Shown: piece by piece, positions 33,675-42,698 of the stretch | How positions within the stretch are numbered: the stretch's first letter is position 1 | Layout of the letters: every line of letters begins with the position of its first letter | Assembly: GCF_040448305.1 (NCBI RefSeq) | Contig: NZ_CP148752.1 | Span: forward strand, 3,844,001 to 3,908,000 | DNA from: Pseudomonas fluorescens | GTDB taxonomy: Bacteria; Pseudomonadota; Gammaproteobacteria; Pseudomonadales; Pseudomonadaceae | Direction of reading: 5' to 3' | Length of the DNA: 64,000 nt | Notes under the pieces: model-generated | What the model saw: the letters and a program-made list of their open reading frames with translations, nothing else | What the model was told of the DNA's origin: nothing | The model's database searches: none | Made by a program: the position numbers and the translations under genes

Positions 33675-34637
33675 ATGACAAAAGTCGCCGCAACCCAAGA
33701 CGCTCCTTCACCCCTCACCCCCTCCGCACCCGCCATTATCCGGTCGTCAGTGCGCCAGCATTCGATCAAGGTGCAGATTTGCTCCCCCGCCATCGGTGCC
33801 GAGCTCAGCAACGTCAACCTGTCCGACGCTGCCCAGGATCCCGAACTGATCGCAGAAATCAGGGCGCTGTGGCTGAAGCACAAAGTACTGTTCTTTCGCG
33901 ACCAGGACATCACCCCCCTGGAGCAACAGCACTTCGCCGCGCAATTCGCTGAGCTGGAAGCCCATCCCCTGGCGCCGAGCCATCCGGAGGCGGACAAGCT
34001 GCTGATGCTGTATCGCAATCTCGATCCGGACAAACCCAAGAGCTATGTTGAAAAGGCCAGCCGCGAAAACCTCTGGCATGCCGATGTCACCTACAAGAAG
34101 GCGCCGCCCCGCGGAGCGGTATTGCGTTGCGAGATGGGACCGGAGGCCGGCGGCGACACCCTGTTTTCCAACATGGTGATGGCTTACGAAAACCTGCCGC
34201 AGGCCATCAAGCAACGAATCGACGGCCTGTACGCAAAACATGGTGCCGAGCAGACCTTTGGCGCCCAGTTGCCACGCGAAGAACGTCATGCGATGGCCGC
34301 GAAGAACCCTGCCGCTGAACACCCGGTGGTGCTTACCCATCCAGAGACTGGCGAAAAGGTCTTGTTCGTCAACTCCGCGTTCACCACCCACTTCTCGAAT
34401 TTCTTCAACTTCGAGAATATCCGCTACGGCCAGGACTTCATGCCAGAGGCTCATCACCTGATGAACTACCTGATGTCTCAGGCCGCCATTCCGGAGTACC
34501 AGGTACGTCTGAAGTGGCGAACCAATACGGTTGCCATGTGGGACAACCTGCAAGTCCAGCACTACGCGGTAGCTGACTACGGCAATGCGCCAAGAAAGAT
34601 GCTGCGCGCGACCCTCGCGGGTACCCCGCTCACCTGA
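33675..34637 (+). CDS. TauD/TfdA-family Fe(II)/2-oxoglutarate dioxygenase 1
   Basis: 320 residues from ATG 33675, with GGAG upstream. The iron-binding facial triad is visible: H135 and D137 in LWHADVTYKKAPPRGA, and distal H296 in QVQHYAVADY. Arg in APRKMLRATL binds the 2-oxoglutarate carboxylate. The N-terminal fold motif VLFFRDQDITPLEQQHFAAQ is standard. These enzymes hydroxylate a C-H bond, often releasing sulfite, phosphonate or an aldehyde. It leads an operon with a dihydroxyacetophenone-dioxygenase-like cupin and an acyl-CoA ligase, and shares clear similarity with the dioxygenase at 42933. Substrate unknown; an aromatic or fatty-chain ketone or ether would fit. Confidence 0.9.
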   Translation: MTKVAATQDAPSPLTPSAPAIIRSSVRQHSIKVQICSPAIGAELSNVNLSDAAQDPELIAEIRALWLKHKVLFFRDQDITPLEQQHFAAQFAELEAHPLAPSHPEADKLLMLYRNLDPDKPKSYVEKASRENLWHADVTYKKAPPRGAVLRCEMGPEAGGDTLFSNMVMAYENLPQAIKQRIDGLYAKHGAEQTFGAQLPREERHAMAAKNPAAEHPVVLTHPETGEKVLFVNSAFTTHFSNFFNFENIRYGQDFMPEAHHLMNYLMSQAAIPEYQVRLKWRTNTVAMWDNLQVQHYAVADYGNAPRKMLRATLAGTPLT

Positions 34638-34745
34638 TCCGAACAGTCTCCCCAGATAAACCGGGGCACCCGACCAGCAGAAATTGTCGGGCGGCCTTGG
34701 CTGCCGACGAAAACTCGATCTGAACCGCATCATTGGAGAAATGAC

Positions 34746-35225
34746 ATGCTCTATGAACACGTCGACACCGCAGTCATCGATGGCGAATCGCTGCCGTGGA
34801 TACCCTTTACGCCCTACGCCGAAAACGTCCTGCTCAAGTACTTCAAGCTTGACCCGATCCGCGGTGAATGGATCGTCATGATGAAGTCGCCGATCGACAT
34901 GCAACTGCCCAAGCACCACCACACGGGTACGGTGATGGTCTACACGATCGAAGGCCAATGGAAATACAAGGAGCATGACTGGATCGCCGGCCCTGGCAGT
35001 ATCGTGTATGAGACTGCCGGATCGACTCACACGCCTGAAGTCGTCAGCACGGGAAGCACAGACGGCTATGTGCTCACCCTGGTTCAGGTTAATGGCGATC
35101 TCGCGTTCCTGGACGGCAACGACAACATCGTTGCCCTCGAAAACTGGAAGTCTGGATTGCATCGCTATCTTGCTTATTGCGAGCAGCATGACATCGCGCC
35201 GAAAGACCTGACGGCATTCAACTGA
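34746..35225 (+). CDS. 2,4'-dihydroxyacetophenone dioxygenase-like cupin
   Basis: 159 residues, a single cupin barrel. Metal ligands HHHTG (His 57-59, cupin motif 1) and the later His of AGSTHTPE (about 95, motif 2) are present. The flow LKYFKLDPIRGEWIVMMKSP, then WKYKEHDWIAGPGSIVYETA, resembles the dihydroxyacetophenone dioxygenase family, which uses iron and O2 to cleave the C-C bond next to a ketone. GGAG precedes the ATG. As the second gene of the operon it could cleave the ketone made by the first enzyme, giving an acid for the ligase that follows. The substrate is inferred by family only. Confidence 0.82.
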   Translation: MLYEHVDTAVIDGESLPWIPFTPYAENVLLKYFKLDPIRGEWIVMMKSPIDMQLPKHHHTGTVMVYTIEGQWKYKEHDWIAGPGSIVYETAGSTHTPEVVSTGSTDGYVLTLVQVNGDLAFLDGNDNIVALENWKSGLHRYLAYCEQHDIAPKDLTAFN

Positions 35226-35405
35226 TCCGGATTTCATAGGAAACCCGGCGCCTCTGGTTCAAGGGGCGACCGGGCCAGGTGCCGGATAGCAATCATTCAG
35301 GGGAGGGAAACAGGCTGTGTCGGGTCGCGGTCTTGACGCGAAATCTGACCCGGGCCTGGCCGCCTGCTCGCTCCCCGATCACAGACAAGCGAACGGAGCG
35401 ATGCC

Positions 35406-37055
35406 ATGAAAGGCCTGATGATGCAAAAGCAGCTTTTGATTTCTTCACTCATTGAACATGCCGACCGCCATCACGGCGATAGGCAGATCGTATCCCGTCG
35501 GGTGGAGGGCGATATCCATCGCTACACCTTCCGCGACTGCCACCGCCGCGCGCGCCAGCTGGCCAGCGCGCTGACCCGCCTGGGCGTCAAGCCTTCCGAA
35601 CGGATCGGCACATTGGCATGGAATGGCTATCGGCACCTGGAGTTGTACTACGGCGTTGCCGGCATGGGTGCCATTGTGCATACCATCAACCCTCGTCTGC
35701 ATGAAGACCAGGTCGCCTACATTGCCAATCACGCCGAAGACCAGTACATCTTCTTCGACTTGACCTTCTTGCCGCTGATCAAGGTCATCGCCGGGAGCTG
35801 CAATAAGGTCAAGGCGTTCGTCGCCATGACCGATCAGGCGCATATGCCCAAAGATGCCGGCATCGACAATTTGCTGTGCTATGAAGACCTCCTTCAACAG
35901 GGATCCCCTGACTACGCCTGGCCGATTTTCGACGAGGATGCCGCCAGTACGCTCTGCTACACCTCTGGCACGACGGGCAACCCGAAAGGGGTTTTGTACA
36001 GTCATCGCTCGTCGGTGCTGCACACCTATGCGGCCGCGCTGCCGGACGCCCTGAATTGTTCGGCGCACGACGTGATCCTGCCCGTTGTGCCGATGTTCCA
36101 TATCAACGCCTGGGGACTTCCGTACATCGCGTGCATGGTCGGGGCAAAGCTTGTATTTCCCGGACCTGCCCTGGATGGAGCATCGCTGTTCGAACTGCTC
36201 GAAGCCGAACAGGTGACACTGTCCGCGGGTGTCCCGACCGTGTGGCAAAGCCTTCTTGGTCATGTGGAAAAAACCGGCCGGCAGTTCTCCAGCATGAAAC
36301 GCAGCATCATTGGTGGTGCCACCTGCCCCCCGTCCATGCTGCACACATTTCAGCAAACCTACGGTGTAGCGGTATTGCACGTCTGGGGGATGACGGAACT
36401 GAGCCCTATCGGAACCGTCGGCACCCTGAAGGCCAGGCACGTCGAAATGTCCCCGGCAGAGCGTTATGCGGTGCAATCCAAGCAAGGCCGAGCGGTGTTT
36501 GGCGTCGACATGAAGATCGTTGACGCTGATGGCATGGAATTGCCTTGGGACGGCGCCACCTCAGGTGAGCTGTTGGTGCGTGGGCCATGGGTGGTGCGCG
36601 ATTATTTCAGGAACGAAGCAAACAGTTCGCCGCTGCTCGAGCACGCAGGCCAAGGGTGGTTCCCAACCGGCGATGTAGCGACCATCGATGTCGATGGCTT
36701 CATGCAGATCACCGATCGCAGCAAGGATGTGATCAAGTCGGGTGGCGAATGGATAGGCTCCATCGAACTGGAAACCATTGCGATGGCCCATCCGGCAGTC
36801 TCCCAGGCGGCCTGCATCGCCGCCAAACACGCCAAGTGGGACGAACGCCCATTGCTGATCGTCGTCAGGAAGCCGCAAGCGACACTGACGCGGGAAGAGC
36901 TGCTCGCCTTTTATGAAGGCAAGATCGCGAAATGGTGGACGCCGGATGATGTGATCTTTGTGGATACGATTGCGTTGGGCGCTACGGGCAAGGTCCAAAA
37001 GAACCGTCTTCGGGAGCAGTTCGGTGACCATCTGCTGGTCAAGGCTACCGGCTGA
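35406..37055 (+). CDS. Acyl-CoA synthetase (fatty-acid/aryl-acid CoA ligase)
   Basis: 549 residues. The AMP-binding P-loop is LCYTSGTTGNPKGVLYSH (about 183-200). The adenylation core continues with VWGMTELSPIGT, GWFPTGDVATIDVDGFMQIT and DRSKDVIKSGGEWIGSIELE. The C-terminal subdomain ends GATGKVQKNRLRE, with the catalytic Lys. It activates a carboxylic acid as an acyl-AMP and then a CoA thioester. The medium/long-chain FadD-like group is the nearest, but the acid is not predictable. The ATG has GGAG upstream. It is the third gene of the operon; 180 bp separate it from the cupin, without an obvious promoter motif of the b/c/e type. Confidence 0.9.
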   Translation: MKGLMMQKQLLISSLIEHADRHHGDRQIVSRRVEGDIHRYTFRDCHRRARQLASALTRLGVKPSERIGTLAWNGYRHLELYYGVAGMGAIVHTINPRLHEDQVAYIANHAEDQYIFFDLTFLPLIKVIAGSCNKVKAFVAMTDQAHMPKDAGIDNLLCYEDLLQQGSPDYAWPIFDEDAASTLCYTSGTTGNPKGVLYSHRSSVLHTYAAALPDALNCSAHDVILPVVPMFHINAWGLPYIACMVGAKLVFPGPALDGASLFELLEAEQVTLSAGVPTVWQSLLGHVEKTGRQFSSMKRSIIGGATCPPSMLHTFQQTYGVAVLHVWGMTELSPIGTVGTLKARHVEMSPAERYAVQSKQGRAVFGVDMKIVDADGMELPWDGATSGELLVRGPWVVRDYFRNEANSSPLLEHAGQGWFPTGDVATIDVDGFMQITDRSKDVIKSGGEWIGSIELETIAMAHPAVSQAACIAAKHAKWDERPLLIVVRKPQATLTREELLAFYEGKIAKWWTPDDVIFVDTIALGATGKVQKNRLREQFGDHLLVKATG

Positions 37056-37115
37056 GCAAGTGCATGCACTGTGCGTGGCCGCGAGTGATCGCGACCGCGC
37101 ACAGTGCACTCGTTT

Positions 37116-38159
37116 CTAGCGCTCCAACTGCTCGAGAAACGTCAGGAGCAATTCATTAACTTGATCGACGCTTTCTTCCGCGGCGCTATGGCCCACGCCG
37201 GGTAGCAATACCTTCTTCTGTAGTCCGGGCAGATAAGTATCGAGCTGTTCGTAGAGCGCGCGGATTTCGATCGGCTCCAGCGAAGGGTCGGCGGCACCGC
37301 CAATGAACAGGCTCGGCTGGCGTACCACTGCACCGTCGAGAAACGCGGTGATCTCCCAATTCCGGTCACGACAGCGGTAGTAGTTCAAGGCACCGGTAAA
37401 CCCTGTGCGCGTGTATTCAGCGACGTAGTAGTCGAGCGCCCGCGCGCTCAGCCATGACGGGAACTCGCCCTTGGGCTCAGTGAACGCGTTGAGAATGGGC
37501 TCACCAGGCTCGACGAACAGCCGCCAGCGTTCAGCCCCGACAGCACTGCCGGAGATCGAGTAGAAGACGCTGCGCAAGGTCTTGCGCGGATCGCTGACCA
37601 ACTCGCGGTCCGGCTTGTCGAGCTGCTGGAAATACAGGTGGTGATACACCCTGCCCTTCGCCATTGCCTGCAAACCTACAGTCGGTTTGACCTTGCCGCG
37701 CGGTGGCACCGGCGTATTGAGCATCACCAGGCCACGGAACAGGTCCGGCCGCAGCATCGCCGCCGCCTGGGCCACCCAGGCGCCCAGGTCGTGCCCGATG
37801 ATCACCGCGGATGTTTCGCCCAGCGTCGCCATCAAGCCGACCATGTCGCCGACCGCCTGACTCATGTCATAGGCTTCAATGGCATCGGGGCGATCGGTTT
37901 GGCCAAAACCCCGTTGATCAGGGACCACGACTCGATAGCCGGCCTCAGCCAACACCGCGATCTGGCGCCGCCACATGTACCAAAGGTAAGGAAAACCGTG
38001 CAGCAGGATGACGAGAGGACCTTGCCCCTCATCGATGTAATGCATGCGAATGCCGTTGAGTTCGGCAAAGCAGTGGTTGAATGCATCCGGGTCGTCAGCG
38101 TCCACCTGCGTCCTTGCCGCGAGTGGCTGACCGATACCTGTAGCGGTGCGGGTGTCCAT
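37116..38159 (-). CDS. Epoxide hydrolase-like alpha/beta hydrolase
   Basis: 347 residues. The oxyanion loop is LHGFPYLWYMWRRQIAVLAE (HGFP at about 54). The nucleophile elbow is IIGHDLGAWVAQAA with Asp about 124, and the C-terminal LPGVGHSAAEE supplies His. The lid tyrosines (LNYYRCRDRN) and Asp nucleophile favour epoxide hydrolysis. TGGAGGTAG lies 7 bases before the ATG. It is divergent from the AraC gene at 38271 and read from regulatory site a. It converges on the acyl-CoA ligase. Its role in the island could be opening an epoxide or cleaving a C-C bond; this is inference. Confidence 0.85.
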   Translation of the reverse strand: MDTRTATGIGQPLAARTQVDADDPDAFNHCFAELNGIRMHYIDEGQGPLVILLHGFPYLWYMWRRQIAVLAEAGYRVVVPDQRGFGQTDRPDAIEAYDMSQAVGDMVGLMATLGETSAVIIGHDLGAWVAQAAAMLRPDLFRGLVMLNTPVPPRGKVKPTVGLQAMAKGRVYHHLYFQQLDKPDRELVSDPRKTLRSVFYSISGSAVGAERWRLFVEPGEPILNAFTEPKGEFPSWLSARALDYYVAEYTRTGFTGALNYYRCRDRNWEITAFLDGAVVRQPSLFIGGAADPSLEPIEIRALYEQLDTYLPGLQKKVLLPGVGHSAAEESVDQVNELLLTFLEQLER

Positions 38160-38194
38160 TATCTACCTCCAGCTTTGTTGTCATTGTCGGCGTG

Positions 38195-38258
38195 AAGGTA
38201 GCCCTGAGCGGCTGTCCTGCACTAAGCTTCTCAGGACACAATCTGGTGAAACTGGGAC
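38195..38258 (-). promoter_or_regulatory. AraC-type site a plus putative -10 (hydrolase promoter)
   Basis: Read on the minus strand, GTCCC (38258-38254) and GTCC (38237-38234) are 21 bp apart. A putative -10 TACCTT (38200-38195) follows after 33 bases. Site d has the same layout and near-identical flanks. Site a is only 12 bp from the divergent araC start codon, so binding there should also affect araC expression. Confidence 0.7.
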
Positions 38259-38270
38259 ACGAGGCCAAGC

Positions 38271-39308
38271 ATGTATACCTTGACGCGAAGCGCCAGCCTT
38301 ACCGACTTTGAGCAAGTTGCCCGTTCAGTGGGGCTCGATCCATTTCGCATGCTGCGCATGACCAGGCTACCGGCCAGTGTCCTAGACGATCCGAACATCA
38401 TGATCAGTAGCGATTCGGTAGGCTGGCTGCTGGAGGAGTCAGCCCGCCTGTCCGGCCATGAGTCCTTCGGACTGCTGCTCGCGGAAACCAGGCACCTTTC
38501 CAACTTTGGCTTGCTCGCGCTACTCATCCGCGAGGAGCCAACGCTTCGCGCAGCCTTGCAATCGTGCTTTCGCTATACGCGCTTGCATAACGCCGGTGTG
38601 CAATTGTGGCTCGAGGATGTAGGCGACCTGACCCTGCTGCATGTGGGTGTGAACATGCAGGGCCATCATGGCGTCTGGCGCCAGGCGATTGAACAGGCAA
38701 CCGGTATTATGCTTCGGACGTTGAGCATTCTGAGCGGCCATACCTTCCGGCCGGTAAGGGTCAGTTTCACTCACGACCGACCTTCCAGCCTGGAAGTGCA
38801 CCAGCGCGTGCTGGGATCAACTATCGAGTTTTCCCAGGAATTCAATGCCATCGTTTGCCGCAGGCGCGACCTGGACATGCCTATTCCCATGGCCGACCCC
38901 GCGTTGCATCGCGAGGTGAAGCGATCGCTGGACATGCAGTTGGCCAACCTGCGCGACGAACCGGCGCAGCGGGTACGCCAGATCGTCAAGATGCTGCTGC
39001 CAAGCGGACTGTGCTCTGTCGATGGCGTGGCCCAGCATCTTGGCATGCACCGACGCACCCTTAACCGACACCTGGCGGCCGAGGGAGAGAGTGTCACGAC
39101 GATCATCAATGCCGTACGCGCCGAACTCGCCGAAGAGTATCTGGCCAACAGCAAGCGCCGATTGTATGAAGTCGCCGAACTCCTCGGCTTTTCCTCTGCC
39201 GGTGACTTTTCACGCTGGTTCCGCAGCCGTTTTGGCAAGACACCCTCGGCTTGGGCCGTCTCCTACCGAGCGAGCAAGACGGCATCCAGCCCCCTATCGC
39301 TTGAGTAA
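38271..39308 (+). CDS. AraC-family regulator with arabinose-binding-type N domain (1)
   Basis: 345 residues. The N-terminal sensor of PF12625 type (about 15-210) contains ESARLSGHESFGLLLAETRH and LSNFGLLALLIREEPTLRAA. The DNA-binding part (about 235-335) has two helix-turn-helix units: GVAQHLGMHRRTLNRHLAAE and YEVAELLGFSSAGDFSRWFR, then SRFGKTPSAW. The gene is divergent from an alpha/beta hydrolase and lies right next to site a, so autoregulation is likely. A decayed copy of the same gene type lies at 42570-42665 beside the related site d. Confidence 0.9.
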   Translation: MYTLTRSASLTDFEQVARSVGLDPFRMLRMTRLPASVLDDPNIMISSDSVGWLLEESARLSGHESFGLLLAETRHLSNFGLLALLIREEPTLRAALQSCFRYTRLHNAGVQLWLEDVGDLTLLHVGVNMQGHHGVWRQAIEQATGIMLRTLSILSGHTFRPVRVSFTHDRPSSLEVHQRVLGSTIEFSQEFNAIVCRRRDLDMPIPMADPALHREVKRSLDMQLANLRDEPAQRVRQIVKMLLPSGLCSVDGVAQHLGMHRRTLNRHLAAEGESVTTIINAVRAELAEEYLANSKRRLYEVAELLGFSSAGDFSRWFRSRFGKTPSAWAVSYRASKTASSPLSLE

Positions 39309-39404
39309 AAAAGCAGGTTAATGGCCGACTCAAGCCTGTTGGCCAGCCACATTGCCAGAGCCTCGCACACCCGACGTATCTGACCCCGCCATCCCTGCGC
39401 AAGC
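39309..39404. other. Spacer between the two araC genes
   Basis: About 95 bases with nothing recognisable before site c. The larger gap continues to 39754 as the leader of the second araC. Confidence 0.4.
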
Positions 39405-39467
39405 GTCCCAATACGCGAAGATTCTGTCCCACAATGCTCCTTGCATGACTCTCGTACAACCTACTAT
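39405..39467 (+). promoter_or_regulatory. AraC-type site c plus putative -10 (second araC gene)
   Basis: GTCCC at 39405 and GTCC at 39426 have the same N16 spacing and the interior AATACGCGAAG. The putative -10 TACTAT (39462-39467) follows after 32 bases, the same as sites b and e. A leader of about 290 bases separates this promoter from the araC start at 39755, so autoregulation is likely. Confidence 0.7.
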
Positions 39468-39754
39468 GGGTCAGTGGCCCCTGCTCCGTTGATGGGGGCC
39501 ACAACACCTACCGGATACACGTAGACCGCCCAGGATCCTGGGTCCTTGATGGCTCCAGCGGTTCGTGAATTCGGGTCCAGCAACCAATTCGATGGTGATG
39601 CAAAAAATACGATCCTGGATCTGATCGCGCCACTTGCAGTCCTCCACCGGGATCTACGCGCAAGCCACGCAAACGTCATCAGAACAGCACCCGATCGCGC
39701 AACACATCTTCAATGGAAATGAAACGTCACCATCGGCCGAGGGAAGTCCTACGC

Positions 39755-40789
39755 ATGCCCACGCTTGTTCGCGCCGCCGTTTTGACCAAATACCTGGAAG
39801 TTACCCAGGACCTGGGATTCAACCCGCACGACGTCATGGCAGTCGCAGGCCTGAACAAGGCTCAGCTGCAAGACCCCGAATCCCGCATCCCCATCGATGC
39901 CGCCGTGCGACTGCTGGAAGATTCGGCCACCGCCAGCGGTTGCCAGACCTTCGGCCTGAGCATGGCCGAGTCGCGCCAGCTTTCGGACTTCGGCGTGGTC
40001 AGCCTGCTGCTCAGTCATCAACGCACCCTGCGCGAAGCGTTGCAGGTGATGGTGCGCTACCGTCATCTGATGAACGACTCGCTGGCCATCTTCGTTGAAG
40101 AGTGCGGCAAGATGGTGATCGTTCGTGAAGAGATGGTCACCGAGTCGCCGATGCCCAGTCGCCAGGCCACGGAACTGGCCATTGGCGTGACGTTCGGTCT
40201 GTGCTCGGCCCTGCTCGGCTCACACTGGCGCCCTTACAGCGTCAACTTCATGCACCAGCCGCCGGACAACCTATACCTGCATCGGCGGGTGTTCGGCTGC
40301 AACCTGGAATTCGGCAGCGAGTTCAACGGCATCGTTTGCCCTGCCGCCAGCCTCGATATGATCAACCTCAATGCCGACCCGACCATGGCCCGTCATGCCC
40401 AGAGCTACCTCGACTCGCTGCAAAGCCCCGAGACCACCTCGACGCTGTTCGAAGTGCGCAAGGCCATCTACCTGCTGTTGCCCATGGGCCGCGCCACCAT
40501 TGAGCAGATCGCCCAGCACCAGGGGATGAACGTGCGCACCCTGCAACGTCGCCTCAAGGACCATGGCTGTGCCTTCAGCGATCTGATCAACGATGTGCGC
40601 CGCGCCCTGGTACTGCGTTATATGGAAAACCCGAACCACTCGCTGAGCCACATTGCCGACATGTTCGGCTTCTCCATGGCGAGCTCCTTTACCCGCTGGT
40701 TCATCAACCAGTTCGGCATGCCACCAGCGGTGTGGCGCAGCACGCAGAAACAGTCCGGTTCGGACGCTGCCGCCTCCAAGTCATTCTGA
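39755..40789 (+). CDS. AraC-family regulator with arabinose-binding-type N domain (2)
   Basis: 344 residues from ATG 39755 (MPTLVRAAVLTKYLEVTQDL); an upstream ATG at 39713 lacks a good ribosome site. The sensor domain contains ATASGCQTFGLSMAESRQLS and DFGVVSLLLSHQRTLREALQ. The helix-turn-helix region has IAQHQGMNVRTLQRRLKDHG and HIADMFGFSMASSFTRWFIN. It has the same architecture as the regulator at 38271 but a diverged sequence, so the two probably read different versions of the GTCCC-N16-GTCC site. I propose that this one serves sites b, c and e. A strong hairpin separates it from the convergent MFS gene. Confidence 0.9.
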   Translation: MPTLVRAAVLTKYLEVTQDLGFNPHDVMAVAGLNKAQLQDPESRIPIDAAVRLLEDSATASGCQTFGLSMAESRQLSDFGVVSLLLSHQRTLREALQVMVRYRHLMNDSLAIFVEECGKMVIVREEMVTESPMPSRQATELAIGVTFGLCSALLGSHWRPYSVNFMHQPPDNLYLHRRVFGCNLEFGSEFNGIVCPAASLDMINLNADPTMARHAQSYLDSLQSPETTSTLFEVRKAIYLLLPMGRATIEQIAQHQGMNVRTLQRRLKDHGCAFSDLINDVRRALVLRYMENPNHSLSHIADMFGFSMASSFTRWFINQFGMPPAVWRSTQKQSGSDAAASKSF

Positions 40790-40798
40790 ACACACGGC

Positions 40799-40829
40799 AA
40801 AAAAACGGCGACTGCTGGTACAGTCGCCG
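40799..40829 (-). terminator. Terminator between araC and MFS genes
   Basis: CGGCGACTG (40806-40814) and CAGTCGCCG (40821-40829) form a 9-bp stem. On the minus strand the stem is followed by seven T residues (40805-40799), ending the MFS transcript. Confidence 0.8.
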
Positions 40830-40938
40830 CAAAAACGGTGTTTGTGAAACAGGTCGGGAACCTCGCGTTCCCTCCCACCGGCATTTGCCAATCAGCCCCC
40901 TATGAAAATGAAACACACGTCGAGATGTAAACGACGAC

Positions 40939-42270
40939 TCACAACTTCACCTCTAACCCGACTTCGCTGATGGACTCAGGCACGCTCTGCCCCTGAAGGC
41001 GGGCAATGTCTTTGTGGTAATGACACTTGGCATAAAAGAACACCGCCGCCGCCACGAGGCTGACCAGTGGCACCAGTTGAAACGCGGCATGCAGACCGAT
41101 GAGGTCCGACACCCGGCCGGTGATGAACGGCCCCGGCGCCAGCCCCAGCAGGTTGTTGGCCAGGGTCAGTGTGGCGAACGCCGTGCCGTGCACCGAGTAA
41201 TGGGTCAGGTTGGCAACCATCGCGCCGCTGGGGCCGGTGGTGCCGGTGGCAATCAGCATGCCCAGGCAGATCAGCAGCAGTTGCACCGGTCCCGCTTGCA
41301 AGGCAAAGGCTGACGACAGCAACAGGCAACTGCCCAGGCAGAAGCCGATGGCCAGGCTGACCTTGCGCTCCGGCGAGTGGCGACACAGCCGGTCGCTGAG
41401 CATGCCGCACAGGATCATCCCCACACCGCTGCACAGCACGATGCCCGCCGCCATGCCACCGGCCTTGTCGGTAGGCATGTCGTAGTAGCGGTTGAGGTAA
41501 CTGGGAATCCACACCATCACCGTACCGCCGACAAACAACTGCAAACCGCTGGCGACATAGGTCGCTACCACCGAACGGCTGGACCAGAGCGTGCGCAGCG
41601 GACGCTTGACCGCGGCGGCCGTCTTGTTCGCAATCTGCGCGGCACGTGGCGGCGCAATGCGTGCTTCCTTGACAATGAGCGGATAAAGCATCGCCAGCGC
41701 CAGGCCAAACAGCGACATGCCGGCGAACGACCAGCGCCAGCCCAGCTTGGCCGCGATGGCGCCGCCCAGGGCCATCCCTAAAACAGCGCCGAACAAACCG
41801 CCGGCCATGAAGGCACTGGCCAGGGTGGCCCGCATATGTTTGGGGAACACCGAGATCACCACGGCGATGCCGACGCTGCCATAGGCAGCCTCACCGACAC
41901 CGACCATGAACCGCGCGATGAACATCTGCTGGTAATCCTGCGCCAGCGCGCAACCCAGGGTGGCCACGCTCCACAGCAACGCCATCAGCGCCAGGCTCTT
42001 GACCCGGCCGAAACGGTCCGCCAGCAACGACAGGGGAAACGTCAGCAGGCCGACCATCAGGGCAACGATGCCGCTGAGCAGACCGAGTTGTCCGTCGCTC
42101 AACGCCCACTCAGTCTTGAGCAACGGGAACACCGCGTTCAGTACCTGACGCGACATGTAATCGGAAATCAACAGGCCGAACGTCAAGGCAAAAACGATCC
42201 AGGCATATTGGCGCGCAACGCCGACGCAACCTGCGTCGTCATCGTCAGCGGCGATTGGGTGAAAGGCCAT
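40939..42270 (-). CDS. MFS transporter (ACS-like)
   Basis: 443 residues with about 12 membrane helices. The MFS signature between helices 2 and 3 is visible as LADRFGRVKSLALMALLWSV (about 78-97), and the N-terminal half has FIARFMVGVGEAAYGSVGIA. The central loop has the expected charged stretch (KEARIAPPRAAQIANKTAAA). GAGGAGG precedes the ATG. The relatives are organic-acid or aromatic-acid importers, so it most likely carries the island's substrate. The start lies about 230 bases from the site-d promoter, with a possible terminator between. Confidence 0.88.
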   Translation of the reverse strand: MAFHPIAADDDDAGCVGVARQYAWIVFALTFGLLISDYMSRQVLNAVFPLLKTEWALSDGQLGLLSGIVALMVGLLTFPLSLLADRFGRVKSLALMALLWSVATLGCALAQDYQQMFIARFMVGVGEAAYGSVGIAVVISVFPKHMRATLASAFMAGGLFGAVLGMALGGAIAAKLGWRWSFAGMSLFGLALAMLYPLIVKEARIAPPRAAQIANKTAAAVKRPLRTLWSSRSVVATYVASGLQLFVGGTVMVWIPSYLNRYYDMPTDKAGGMAAGIVLCSGVGMILCGMLSDRLCRHSPERKVSLAIGFCLGSCLLLSSAFALQAGPVQLLLICLGMLIATGTTGPSGAMVANLTHYSVHGTAFATLTLANNLLGLAPGPFITGRVSDLIGLHAAFQLVPLVSLVAAAVFFYAKCHYHKDIARLQGQSVPESISEVGLEVKL

Positions 42271-42342
42271 GCAGCCTCCTCGAAGTCTTTATTTTATTGT
42301 TGTTATCAAGCGTGTAGCCGGACGGCGAGCAATGGTGTCTTC

Positions 42343-42359
42343 AAAACCCGCACGCGGGT
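42343..42359 (-). terminator. Short terminator-like hairpin in the MFS leader
   Basis: On the minus strand, ACCCG and CGGGT pair around a 4-base loop and are followed by TTTT. It lies between the site-d promoter and the MFS start, just after a short frame ending SMALAM. Confidence 0.45.
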
Positions 42360-42495
42360 GCATCTACATGGCCAGGGCCATGCTGTTGCCCGGCAGAACG
42401 TTCTTGGGCAGGGATTCGGCGGTCAGGGTTGACCAATGCGCATTGCAGTGCGTGCATCCACTTTCTACCTCCATCTATTTTCAGTAGTCGGCTTG

Positions 42496-42559
42496 AAGGT
42501 AGTCCCGACAGGGCGCCTTGCACTCAGCTTTTCAGGACACAATATTGTGATATTGGGAC
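42496..42559 (-). promoter_or_regulatory. AraC-type site d plus putative -10 (MFS promoter)
   Basis: On the minus strand, GTCCC (42559-42555) and GTCC (42538-42535) are 21 bp apart, with the interior AATATCACAATATTGT. The putative -10 TACCTT (42501-42496) follows after 33 bases, the same geometry as site a. Matching flanks (TCAGGACACAAT, CTTGCACT, GAAGGTAG) show that the two divergent regions are copies. Confidence 0.7.
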
Positions 42560-42569
42560 AGGAGAATCC

Positions 42570-42665
42570 CGGTACACCCTGACGCGCAAATGAGACACCT
42601 TCCAATTTGGGCATGCTCGCGCTGCTCACCCGCGAAGAACCAACCATTGCGCGCATTCTTGCAAA
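42570..42665 (+). pseudogene. Decayed araC copy
   Basis: Just beyond site d, GGTACACCCTGACGCGC matches the start of the araC at 38271 (YTLTR). After an internal deletion, TCCAATTTGGGCATGCTCGC and on gives SNLGMLALLTREEPTIARIL, matching SNFGLLALLIREEPTLRAAL of that regulator. No DNA-binding domain remains. The site-d region is therefore a duplicate of the site-a/araC region whose regulator was lost. Confidence 0.75.
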
Positions 42666-42698
42666 CTCAAACTCGCTAGATGTTGTTGCGCAATCAGC

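Noticed and set aside
33747..35237. 496-codon frame antisense to the dioxygenase and cupin genes
   Set aside because: No family motif, spans an intergenic gap, and both sense genes have complete active sites.
39464..39679. Minus-strand frame in the araC leader (AVYVYPVG-like end)
   Set aside because: It looks faintly protein-like but has no start signal or recognised family and crosses the promoter region of site c.
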